DNA of 64,000 nucleotides from Gnetum montanum (lineage: Eukaryota > Streptophyta > Gnetopsida > Gnetales > Gnetaceae). A program made the position numbers and the translations under genes. Position 1 is the stretch's first letter; each line of letters starts with the position of its first letter. Below, piece after piece: positions 43,596-54,400 of the stretch. Under the pieces are notes generated by a model, which was given only the letters and a program-made list of their open reading frames with translations, made no database searches and was not told the DNA's origin. The stretch is taken from positions 384,899 to 448,898 of the forward strand of contig MNCI01003660.1 of the NCBI GenBank assembly GCA_015680685.1. The letters run 5' to 3'.

Positions 43596-46386
43596 ATGGC
43601 CCCAAAGCGAGGACAACAAGAAGGTCCCTCTCAAGGTGCGTCAAAGCAACCCAGGAGAGTTAGAGGATAAGTGCCTACCGAACAACATGCAAGTAGTAAG
43701 AGCAATCGTTCAATATCCATCAAGAAGCCCCTACCACTATACAATTAGGATAGGTAGAAGGAGGAGCTACTATAGCGCCTGAACAGGGACAACACCTCAC
43801 ATTGCCCTCAAAATGTGTTCAAGCCATCCATGAAAGGTCCACATCAGCTGCAGTGATCGTGGAATTGAACTTCAGACCTTTCACAAAATTCACTCTTGAG
43901 GCCATTAGGGACCACCTCAAAGGGTCCCCATTATGGCCTATCCTCTCTGAAAGCGGTGCCTGGTACTTAGGAGAAACGTACCAATTTTGGCACAAAAAAG
44001 AAGAAGGCACTACAATTGACATTTGTGGTGTGTCTGTTGATTTTTCCGTCAAAGCCATTTCGGAAGTGTTAAACCTCTCGAATATAGGGCCAAAGGTTGC
44101 TCATCTATCTACTCGCTCTGATGCTGATGCATGACGGGTTTGGCTAGATAGGGCATACAATAAGGAAGACAAGATATATGGAGAATTGATGTTGGAAGAG
44201 AAAATCTACTTTAAAATTGGAACTTATCACATATTTCCCACAAAAGGATTAAACAGAATTTCAACATATGCGGCAAGAGGAAGTGCAATATTGATGGGAA
44301 AGGTTGATGCTAACCTGCCTCATCTATATTTCATGGATATCTTAAGGCAGTTTGAAGAATGCAAGATAGGAAAGTTTGCGTTGCCCTTCCCTTGTCTCAG
44401 CAACAAGCTGTGCAAGCATGCTAGTATTCGAGAATACACCAATGACGTCCTCAAAAGAGCCCAAAATGCTTCATATGTTGAATTACTGAAGCCACCAGCT
44501 GCACAGAAAACTGCTAGTGAGATGCTGGAGCCAGAACAAGAGCAAGAATAGACGGTGGGGCCCACTGTAACTCAACTTGTAGGGCCTAGCCAACTTCCAA
44601 GCACAGGACCCAGTCAACAACAAGAAGTAGGGCCCATCACGAGCTAGCGAGATCAACCACCACGACTACCATAGGATTACTGATCGTCAATGAGCCATCT
44701 TAGGGCCATCACTGAGACGGTCAGTTGGGGAAGTCGTGATGATGCAAATCTCTTTTGCGTCATCGAAGATACTGTATGATCCACTATTTCCATAGATCAC
44801 ACATGGTGCGAGGTGTCCATTCAGACAGGAGGAGGGGAGACTTATTGGTCACAACAGATTTCAAGGAACACTGCATCCTTTTAGGTGCAATTGGAGACTG
44901 GTGAATGGGCCACAGTGGTGGTCATGCAACACCAAGATGCAGCAAGAGCTACAAAGGTGGTCACAGACCACACCAAAGAATCTTTTAACGTCCTTGTTGT
45001 GCCATCGGTAGATTTCACAAGAGCACGAGATGCTCAAACTCTGGCTAGTCCCTCAATGACTCCTGCAGAGCATGAGGATGTGCGTGATCGGTTGCTGCAA
45101 ATAGGACAAGTAATGACATCCTTGTTTGACATTCCACAAGATGTTACAATAGAATAATCAGACCTCATCTCCACCAAGGGAAAGTTGGTCATGGCAGAAA
45201 TTAGGGCCAAGCACGCAGAAGCAAAGTTAGCAAAACTCCAAGAGAGGCTCGTAACCCTATAAGCTACATAGCGGGACCCCTCTCAATTTGTTCCTGTAGA
45301 CCAGTTGGACACCTTCAAGACCAAGCAACTCGACAAATTGTTGGCAGATAATAAAAGAGTGGTAGAGAAAAAAGAGAAGGCTGACTGGGATGCTTCCAAG
45401 GCACAAGTGCAAACCTACGTGCATGCTAAGGCACTCAAGGCCTTACAAGAAGAAAATAAACAACTTGTTGCCGACAATCTTCAATTGACCTCTGTGGAGA
45501 AACAAAAGAATGTTCTCAAAGAAAATTTTCAGTGACTGTGAGAATAGTTGATCAGGGTCAACCAGGACATGAATCATTTGGCCAGAGAAAATTGAACCCT
45601 CTCAATGGAGGAGGTACACGCCATCTGTTAGAAGATGACCATCGAAATAAGTGTGTGGTAGAACGAGGCCAAGGGGCACGAAAAGTTAAAAGAGCATTTT
45701 CGAGACTAGGTGGGAATGTACAAGAAAATCATCGAGAAGGAGACCCATATGGCCAAGGCCCACATCAACACTTTCAGTGCTCAACACACTAATTGGCGGG
45801 CCATATTGGACACATATGCATTTGCTCACCAGGCGGAACTTAAAATTTGGGACCTGCAAATTCAGGATCTCACTGAGTACATGGAGTTGGCAAATCTGCG
45901 GTATGCCAATCTAGCCATGTTGACAGCAGGGTGCCCGAGGACAAAGCTTGAGAGGTAGGTAACTACCACCTACACCAAGTATGAAGTAGAATTTTCAGAA
46001 CACAAGAAAACATTACAGAAGCTAGAAGTCACAAATTTTGAATTGGAGGTGGTTAAAGCAAGCTACCAAGGACAAAAAGATGTCGCAATGGACTTGGCTT
46101 GATGGCTTATAGATTTTCAGGAGTACAGGGACAAAGCCAAAGCCTATGAGGAGGAACAACGGTTGTTTGTGGCATGGTACATCAAAGAAAACAAAATGTT
46201 TCCACAACTACCATGCCCATGGGAGGTGCTGACTCCATCAAACATTAGAGCATTAGCATGGATGGCATAGGATCCGCGAACTAAAGAGGAAAAGCTCTAG
46301 GCACTACTTCAATGTCATCAAATCCCAAAACCTAGAGCACAAGACAAGGGGAAGCAACCCATGGAGGAGCTACCGCCACCTAGAAN
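43596..46386 (+). pseudogene. Extra ORF of element C: plant transposon-protein-like domain plus coiled coils
   Basis: An ATG at 43596 gives MAPKRGQQEGPSQGASKQ; one frameshift later, the frame at 43802 continues to 46386 (2.6 kb) with stops but no visible shift. 43860-44450 resembles the plant 'putative transposon protein' domain found beside Athila-type genes: LWPILSESGAWYLGETYQFW, VSVDFSVKAISEVLNL, YAARGSAILMGKV and LPFPCLSNKLCKH. 44520-44880 is a Gln/Pro-rich linker. 45160-46200 is charged with heptad-like runs (KALKALQEENKQLVADNLQL), so probably coiled coil. Stops include 44132, 44549, 45155, 45260, 45269 and 45533. Its role is unknown. It is not RT, integrase or a transposase I know. Confidence 0.7.
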
Positions 46387-46473
46387 TCTGTTAGTCAATA
46401 ATCCCATACCAATCCACTGTGTTATCAATGGGGCTTGTTCTCATTTTGACTCAAGGACAAGTTTTCATTCAGT

Positions 46474-46483
46474 CATGGGGGTA
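46474..46483 (+). other. Polypurine tract of element C
   Basis: CATGGGGGTA directly before the 3' LTR, the same as in B. Confidence 0.78.
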
Positions 46484-47376
46484 TGATGAATCGTGATTCA
46501 TCAGGCCGTGATATCGGACCCCTGATATCAGATCCACGATATCGGGTACACGATATCGTAGCCCAATAACGATATTGGATACACGATATTGTGACTCCTG
46601 CATGAGCCTATAAATACACATGTAAGCGCACAAGAGAAGTAAGTCTTGAAATTTTAGAATTAGTTAGTTTTAGAAGTTAATTTATCTCTGTTTCTCTCTC
46701 AACCCTTTCTGCTAGTGCATGCCCGCAGTGTGATGATTGTAATTGTATGACATCCTTTATTTGAGTGTGACGTACTTGGACACGCACATGATAGGAAATA
46801 AAGATCGAGATTACTTCATCATTATAGCATTCAGTTAGTTTAATTATTTAATTCTTATTGTTATTTATTACTTTCATAGTTAATATCTCTTCACCCTAAA
46901 CTCCTTAAACGTGGAATGAGTATGACTTAATCACAAGCATTTAAGTGTGACTACTTGGTAACCCAGTAGTGTACCTAGGATCTGTGCTTGGTAATCCCAG
47001 TAGTAGTCGTGCACGAGGTCCAAGATGTGTATGGATGATTAAGGAACGGATGCTCATCGCACTTAGGCTAGCTTATATTCTCTCTCCCTATATCCTATTA
47101 GCATAGATTCTCTCTCCCTTTTCCTCCTAGCTTAATTAAAGTTATTTTCCATTGCCTCCAAGAGTAGCACTAGGTTAGAAACCACATCATACACCTCACT
47201 CTAGACTAAACCATACGTAACAAAGCAAATACTAGTCTAGGTGGGAAGACAGCGAACTGCGATCAACGAGTAACTATCTAGATACCACAACTAGCCCGTT
47301 TGCAGAGTTCGACTGGATCATGCGTGAAACGCTCATATTCGTATGGTTGAGTGTAGGGGTACCTCACCACTCATCA
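46484..47376 (+). repeat. 3' LTR of element C
   Basis: Starts TGATGAATCGTGATTCATCA and ends CACTCATCA, 893 bp. It differs from the 5' LTR at scattered sites, mostly transitions, so the insertion is not very recent. Many U3 palindromes are better kept here (CGATATCG forms) than in the 5' LTR, where they read as TGATATCA or similar. Confidence 0.93.
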
Positions 47377-47420
47377 CCTTTCATGAAATAAGAACTAGTG
47401 TCTATCACAATGTTCATAGG

Positions 47421-48223
47421 TGATGAGTGGCGAGGTACCCCTACACTCAACTATACAAATACGAGTGTTTTCATGCGTGATCCGGTCGAACTCCAAAGAC
47501 TAAGTGCTTACGCGCCTTATGGAACACTTAAGGTTAATCAATCGTTGTCTTCCCAAGCTCACTTGTATTTTTCACGGTTGTATGGTTAAGTGAACTTGAG
47601 GTACATGATTTTTATGTATTTTATGTTTTTATCGCCTATGCTAAGAGAGGAAAGGGTGAAGAGACTAAGTAACTAACTTTAACTAACTAAGCTTTAATCA
47701 TCCTAGCATCAGTATCTGTTCCCACTTGTCGTTCACACCCTGAACCAATGCAACGCTACTGGGATTACCAAACGCTATTCGTTACTAGGATTACTAAGCG
47801 TAACACACGTGCTCGAAGTGGTCATACTGAATGCACTTAACTAGGAGAGTTAAGGGTTGAGAGAGATTAAGTCCTAAGAAAGCATTTGAATATTTAACAA
47901 TAATTAAAGTCCTATTTAGCTTAGTCCATATGTTGCAAGGTTTATCCAAAAGTTCGTCTTTATTGCCATACATAATTTTGTGCTCAAGTACAAAATTGCT
48001 CAAATAAAGATCCGTTCACTTTGGGACTCCTATTGCGAGCACATGGAAATTATTCTAACTCTGGAATGGAAAAATGGCAAGAGTTTGGCTAAGATCTAGA
48101 TCTAGATGGGAAAACAAGGGAATGCCACCTCTTATTTATAGAACTGGCGATGGGCTGCAATATCGCGTACACGATATCGCAAGGAACGATGCAATATCAC
48201 GTATGCGATATCGTGTCCCATCA
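47421..48223 (-). repeat. Solo LTR of the A/B subfamily
   Basis: The plus strand runs from TGATGAGTGGCGAGGTACCC to CCCATCA, 803 bp, flanked by a perfect ATAGG duplication (47416-47420 and 48224-48228). No primer site or polypurine tract adjoins it, so it is a solo LTR left by recombination between the two LTRs of one element. It aligns with 2646-3575 in the same orientation, including the TATA region CTTATTTATAG (reverse) at 48131. Confidence 0.92.
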
Positions 48224-48228
48224 ATAGG

Positions 48229-50300
48229 CTATCAAAAGCATATCACATGAGTAGAAGATCATCTTATCAAGTTCTCCACCATGTTAAATGTGAAACATGG
48301 AATGAAGGTGATGAATATATAGATCTATCCACCATAGTTTCCACTTCTCCAAGAGCATTACCACATATTTCCCTATTTACCAATTGTAGGCCACCGAATC
48401 AAGCACATAAGTACTTGTATATTTGAGTATTCACAAGCCAACAACAAAGCATCATGCTGTTTCACATAGGAAGAAATCACACACCACATCTAGAACAACT
48501 ACTTCAAGAACCAAATCAAATCATCAAGAATGAAAATTTAAGTAAAGGAACCAAATATTGAAACATCCAAAAACTACCCTGTTGAAACTGCCAGCTAAGA
48601 ACAAGAACATGGAGAACACACTCCTTAAACATGAGATTTGCAAATAAAGCAATTTGAGATACTGTCAATTTTCTTCTAGTAGATCATGAGTTGACCCATC
48701 AATACATCACTGGTAAAGGACCCTCAAATGAGAATCCATGTGTAGCATCACAGCAAGTGAATAAGAACCATCACCTTGTAACATCAAATTAGGGAGTTCT
48801 TAAGGCATACAAGCCAAAGACTCTTTCTTGAGATTAATGGATTTAAGAATGGCCACCCCACAAGAACAATATATCAATTGGTAAGAGAGAATACATTTCT
48901 CTCACAATTCACCATAACATACTTGGGTACACACCACTATATTGCTTAAACTAAAGATCATCAATAAAATTTCCTTGGGCACACCAGGTGATTTCTTAGC
49001 ACAATATTTTGAGCTATAACATGTTTGTGTGTTTTGTGTAAGAGCTAACCCCAATAAGAAAATAACTTTTTCAAATCAACCAACACTTGTTTCATTTGGC
49101 TATCTCTATTTTAGGTAGATGACACATGATTGTATCACCTACTTGCAACAACTATTCTTGTAACCAATAAACTCAAAATTCATTCAAATCCCTTGCCTTA
49201 AGGTAGATGATGCATGTGAAATGTCATCTACCTGCAGCAACTGTTCATACAATTTGATCCTCTACAAGAGCATGACTAGAATCTATTTACTTGTCTTTAG
49301 TCATCTACTCTGAATTTTTACATATTCATCATCATACACAATCACATCATTGTGTACCCCCTCATGTACATAATTGTCTCACATGTCATCTCCTACTAGT
49401 CCATTGTGAAGATTGGAACAAAGAGGAGCATTACTAGGATTCTAGTATCATTTGTTCTTCTTATGCATCATGGGAGTAGATAAACCATTGACAACAAATC
49501 ACACAAATCATGGACAACAAATCACAATCACGAATCATGAACTAGTATTAGCCTTAAACCACAAATCTTGGTTTTAATGACATTGCTTTGGGAAAGTACC
49601 ACTCAACACCACCCAAGAGTCCCAAAGTAGTCAAATGTTCTAAAGCGAAATCAAGTTGGACTATGCCTCAATGTCCTTAAGAACTTGTGAGCACCATATA
49701 AGTACACAACTCACCTGCCATACGTTAATCCAAAGTTAGGAGCATTGTGAGGATGCCTATATAATCATATAAGCAATCGACCCAATGCAACATACATAAC
49801 ATACTCAAGAACATTAGTATATATGCACGACATCATTTCCTTGAGAGAGCTAAGATACATTCCTACTCTAATGTATTGAGCCCTAAGCACTCACTTCAAA
49901 GGGAAGGGTTGTGGCCTCACCATGGAAGCCAAAGCTCTTCTGCAAGCCTATATGTCCTTGTGACACACTACACAAAGGAATCATGACCATGTAGTTCTTT
50001 ACTTATGATTATGATAGCATGGAACCTATAAAGATCTCCACAATTCTTTGACCTCTGTGAAGGCAAAGCCTTTTATCTACGGACATGTTTTTCTACACAT
50101 CCTTGTTTGATTTATGAATATATCTTAACCAAAATTGTCACTATTTTTGCTTGTTAAATAAAGTGGTTACTTAAAAACCTTTTGCTTACTTTAGTGGGGG
50201 AAAAAAAAAAAAAACAAACGTAGGTCAATTTCTATCGGGAAAAAATTTCGAACCCTGCTGCTAACTGACAGGATGTCTTAAAATCACCCTTTTTTACGGG
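48229..50300. other. Intergenic region upstream of the BELL gene
   Basis: AT-rich, with no gene or retroelement domain seen. The only structure noted is a pair of related hairpin-like segments at 49113-49150 and 49201-49233. A run of A at 50207-50216 is followed by a rise in GC toward the gene. Confidence 0.5.
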
Positions 50301-51057
50301 CTTGGACCGGTCGTCTCATACAGATTGCAGAGGCGGATCGGATGAGCTTAAACGCTTTTTGGACCAAAGATACTTTGTGCTGTGGTACGTGGCCTGCGCA
50401 AGCGAAGAAATCATGTCGCTACATGCCTGAATCCACCCCCTTTCTGCACTGCGGATGGATGCCTGTGCTTCCGCAGTCCGCACCCTGCACGCTTTATTAT
50501 TATTGTTTTTCTACCAATTAACAAATTCACGGGAAACATGCCTGCACAGTGCCGGGCATTAGGGGAAACGCAGACCAGGTTTGGCTTAGATTGCCTGCCT
50601 GCCTGCCTGCCTGCATCTCTCCCTGCAAAAGTTAAAACAACATCCTACACAGAATATCGGTTCTTTAAACTCCCGAGCCGCAGTTCTCCATCCTCGTGAT
50701 TCGTTCCACAAGGAAAAAAAAGAAGAAGCCTAAAACAGATAGAGATTTGTAAAAATGCGGAACAACAGCAGGCGCCAAAGGATTTCTGCTCCAGCAGGCT
50801 AATGAGTAGTAAATGCCCTGGCATTATCTTTGCGATTATTGTAAAGCAAATGATTTCAGGTTTGGGTGCAGATGCGTCCAAGCAAGCAATGGTTTGGGGC
50901 CCATCGTGTTTGGTGCACACGTCGCTGCGCTGTCTTTACTCTCCGACGGTTGGCAGATGGTGTGGATGCGGACGCGGATACGTCTGTTTGGTTGTTGTGG
51001 AGTGATGCCCCACCTCATCCAGAACGCCCTTTAATTTCTTTATTCGGATCCGGGAAT
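50300..51057 (+). promoter_or_regulatory. Putative promoter region of the BELL gene
   Basis: GC content and CpG rise sharply compared with upstream. It includes a (TGCC)n run at 50591-50613. No clear TATA box was seen. ORFs on both strands here are short and overlapping and look like by-products of composition. The transcription start cannot be fixed from sequence. Confidence 0.4.
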
Positions 51058-51457
51058 GAGAGACACAGAAAGAGAGAGAGAGGGAGTTGCAGCAGCGGGA
51101 GGTTGATTGATAGACAGGGAGAGGTCGAGCGGCAAAGAAGGAGAGCCTTTTTGTGAGAGAGAGAGAGAGAAAATCTTTCAAAGGTGAGGTGAGGTGCGGC
51201 AAAGAGTCAGGCTTATCAGGGTCGGGGTCAGGGACAAAGTCATTACATTGCAGAAGGAGCGGTGATTCTGCTTACACGGAGAGAGAGAGAGAGACACAGA
51301 GATTTTGCACATGAGAAGTTAGGCTGCGCATGTCGCCGTCGCCATCGGAAGCGTCTCAAGTTTGGTCGTTCTTTCTCTCTCCCTCGTTGCTTCTGGACTG
51401 TGCTATTAGTCGCTGTCATGGTGTACATTGATGTGTTGTTCTCTGTCAGCCGTCAAG
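51058..51457 (+). other. Putative 5'-UTR exon 1 of the BELL gene with GA repeats
   Basis: Three GA runs (about 51066-51090, 51152-51172, 51277-51296) lie before a good splice donor, CAAG/GTATGA, at 51457/51458. Homeobox genes of plants often have GA-rich leaders bound by BASIC PENTACYSTEINE proteins (general knowledge). A 33-codon upstream ORF lies at 51330-51431. The exon limits are inferred without transcript data. Confidence 0.4.
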
Positions 51458-54400
51458 GTATGATGTTTCCCGAGTAGTCTCCACCATCCATTATCCTCAT
51501 CATCATTATCGTTATCATTTTCTTAAAGAGAAATTTGTTCATGGCGTTTCGTTTCTTTCTTTCTTTCTATTTTTTTCCCCTTTTTGGTCCCGGCTGCGGC
51601 CTACGACGGTTGAGCTTCTGTTGATTTCTGAGATTTAGGGGCGTTACCATCGTCTCTTGTGGAGTCGTTTCTTCCAATCATTAGCTCATGAGTTTGAAGG
51701 GCGAGTTACGGAGGAGGAATATGCTTTTAGGAATCGATAACTAAGATCCTTCTGTTTAAAACAACGTGTTGCCTTAATCCTCAACTTGTATTAAGAGTCG
51801 ATTGCGAAATTCGAGTTACCGAGCCAGCGACGTGAGTTTTAAGTTTCCTCTGATTTGTTACAGGACATGGATCAAGAATTCAGGACATCAATGTTATAAT
51901 TTAAATGGTCGGGGTGGAAGATTAAGGCTCCATTGTGAAGATGGAAGAGATCAAATTAACAAAGCGTAATAACACATGGTAACACACAGAAATAGCAAAA
52001 CACGAATACTGCTTGAAGAGGCTGAGTTCGAGTGGTATTCTACTTGTTTTTGAAGGGATTATTTTAAAACTTTTAAAAACATTTTGTAAAAGAAATAATT
52101 GTCATATTCAAATATTCACCTAGCTAGATTTCCTCTCACTGTTTTGCATTTGTAAACACCTTAAGTTTTTTCTAATGATGGCAGTGTATAGCCGTCCCAT
52201 AACATTATTAGCAAGTCAGAAATTTAATTTCCATGGACATGTTTAATTGCCTAGATTTGGCTGAAAATTGAAGCTTCAAAATGGTTTGGAATGGAAACTT
52301 AAACACGAACGGATTTATATTTGTGACAGGGCTACATGTGGCGTTATAGTTAGAAAGTAAACCCAACATTTCCAAATTTTAATAGCTTAATATTGTTCAT
52401 TCTCACCTGTGGGTTTTAAGGGATTAATTTTTGCAAGAATTGACCAAATGTAGTTATCCACAATATACCATATTAAGAAATTCTTACATATCATAAAGGT
52501 GCACTGTAAACTTTAATTTCCCTGAATGCTGTCTCAAATATTTTGCAAAAGTTGCCTTGATTTCAGATATTGATTTACAAGTTTCTCATGCTAGCATATA
52601 TGTTTGAAGCTTGTGCAACAATATTTGATATTTCACTCCATTACATAAACATGTTTGGTCACAATGTTTTACCGTTTTCTTAATCATAGATATTTGAAGA
52701 TAAAAAAAACCGATGACTGTGTGATCCCCAATTAGACAGCCAGGTAATTTTTGAGGATAGCTCTAACATAGGTATAAAAGTGCCTTAGTTTTAACCAAAC
52801 CAAGGAATTGCCGTTGAGCTGAAAATGTGTTTAGAATACATATGATAGATGGGCACCCCATTGAAATCGTGAAATTGGGATCAAACTTCAAGGTCTTCCC
52901 TTGATTTTTCCTTTAAGAAAACATTTTTCTTAAAGCAAAAAGTATCAACTGTGCACACATTCTTCTAGTGACATGGCAGGAAAATGATTGCCCTTCAACA
53001 ATGACATGCAATTTTCAAAGTTGCCTTTGTTTTGCAAGGTGAACACAAAATGAATTGAACCACCACCCAAGTGCACATAAAAATAACTCCATTTGTTAAA
53101 TGCACATAAAGTAGCTCCATTTGCTGACCTTTGCTGAAAATATGAAAAAAAGTATTAGAATCAAACCCATAACTTGGAGCTTTCAAACCAAGAGTCTTAC
53201 TACTAGGCTAACTAAATGCAATTTGACAAAATGAGTGTATCCTTTATTTTAACTTCTCATCTAAGTGAAGGTATCAAGGCTTACAAGAATCAATACACGA
53301 GAATCTAGATGAAACTGAAAGAGAAAAAGATCAGAGACAATTCCAACAAGTTCAAACTTTTACAAAAAGGTTCACTTTCTTACATTTTGAGGGAGAGCAA
53401 GCTGGTTTTGTAAGGGGTGTTTAAGGGCTTAACAATAGTTAATTCATACCTTAGCATTCTTGCCATAATATGGATGGAAATAACTATGATAAAAAGTTTT
53501 AAAATATTTCTATACTTTAAGATATAAGACACAAAGGGATGCCATGTTTGTGATGGTCAACCCTTACCAACGGCAATTCTGTTAAGGGGATGGAAGAAGA
53601 AATGTATATAGAATAATAATTGAAAACTAAAATAGCTAATCATAGTATGAGATGAAGACATAAACATAATACCTACAACATTTATGAAGGTGCTTCACTA
53701 CTACTGTAACAAACCCTTATATTTATTCTTTTTTATAAATCAAATAGATGCATGCGGTACATACCAACTAGATGATGAACTTATAAGATGATTTATAATT
53801 TCTTTATATGTATTCGTTAAATTGATAATTTCCTTATCAATAGTTTAATTCTTTCTATATAGACCTAAAGGGCTTGTCAGACAAATTAGTTTGTATAGAA
53901 TATGAGTAGCAATAAACACGTATAATATATGTGTCTAATCTTCATGTAGTTTGAACCCTTCTTCCATATAATAATGACCTAGAACCAACATTACTAGCTT
54001 TATAACACATATAGAGTTTTACTTGAGGTTTGCCATTTGTGTATGAAGAAATTGGTTTTGCAATATTTTGATAATGTATTGGATTAATCTTTTACCACTT
54101 GTAGTAGGCATAGTTGACATGTAATATACTCATTTTGTACATTATTCTGCCTTTCAGCTGCAACTTGAATATGGTGCGATCCCATTCTTATTCTACTAAT
54201 TAGTGGCCACATAGATATAGGAATAGCTGCATGCAGATATTTCTGTATATTATGCATACTACTGTTGGTGTTTGTCCAATAAAATTGAAACTTTCTTTGT
54301 TTTTGTGCATTATTTGCAATCTCTCCTAAACCTTTGCTTTAATAGTATTTTGAGTCTGTTTTGAATTCATTATTGCATTTTTTATTTTCAATACCCCATT

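Larger units (their letters stand above)
38712..47376 (+). mobile_element. Element C: pol-less Athila-related element with gag remnant and an extra 3' ORF
   Basis: Both LTRs are complete and the element is flanked by a perfect 5-bp duplication CCTTT (38707-38711 and 47377-47381). A tRNA-Asp primer site follows the 5' LTR, and CATGGGGGTA precedes the 3' LTR. The 6.9-kb interior has a decayed gag (39990-41353) and, at 43596-46386, a long frame unlike pol. No protease, RT, RNase H or integrase motif was found. It ends 44 bp before the solo LTR at 47421. It must have relied on another element for movement; A, B or E relatives share its ends and priming sites. Confidence 0.92.

Noticed and set aside
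43596-46386. Envelope-like gene of Athila type
   Set aside because: It sits at the right place for an env-like ORF, but I see no signal peptide or membrane segment; the domain and coiled coils do not support that role.
50382-51477. Many short ORFs around the BELL promoter and leader
   Set aside because: High GC and simple repeats open frames on both strands; none resembles a known protein. Only the 33-codon upstream ORF is kept as a finding.
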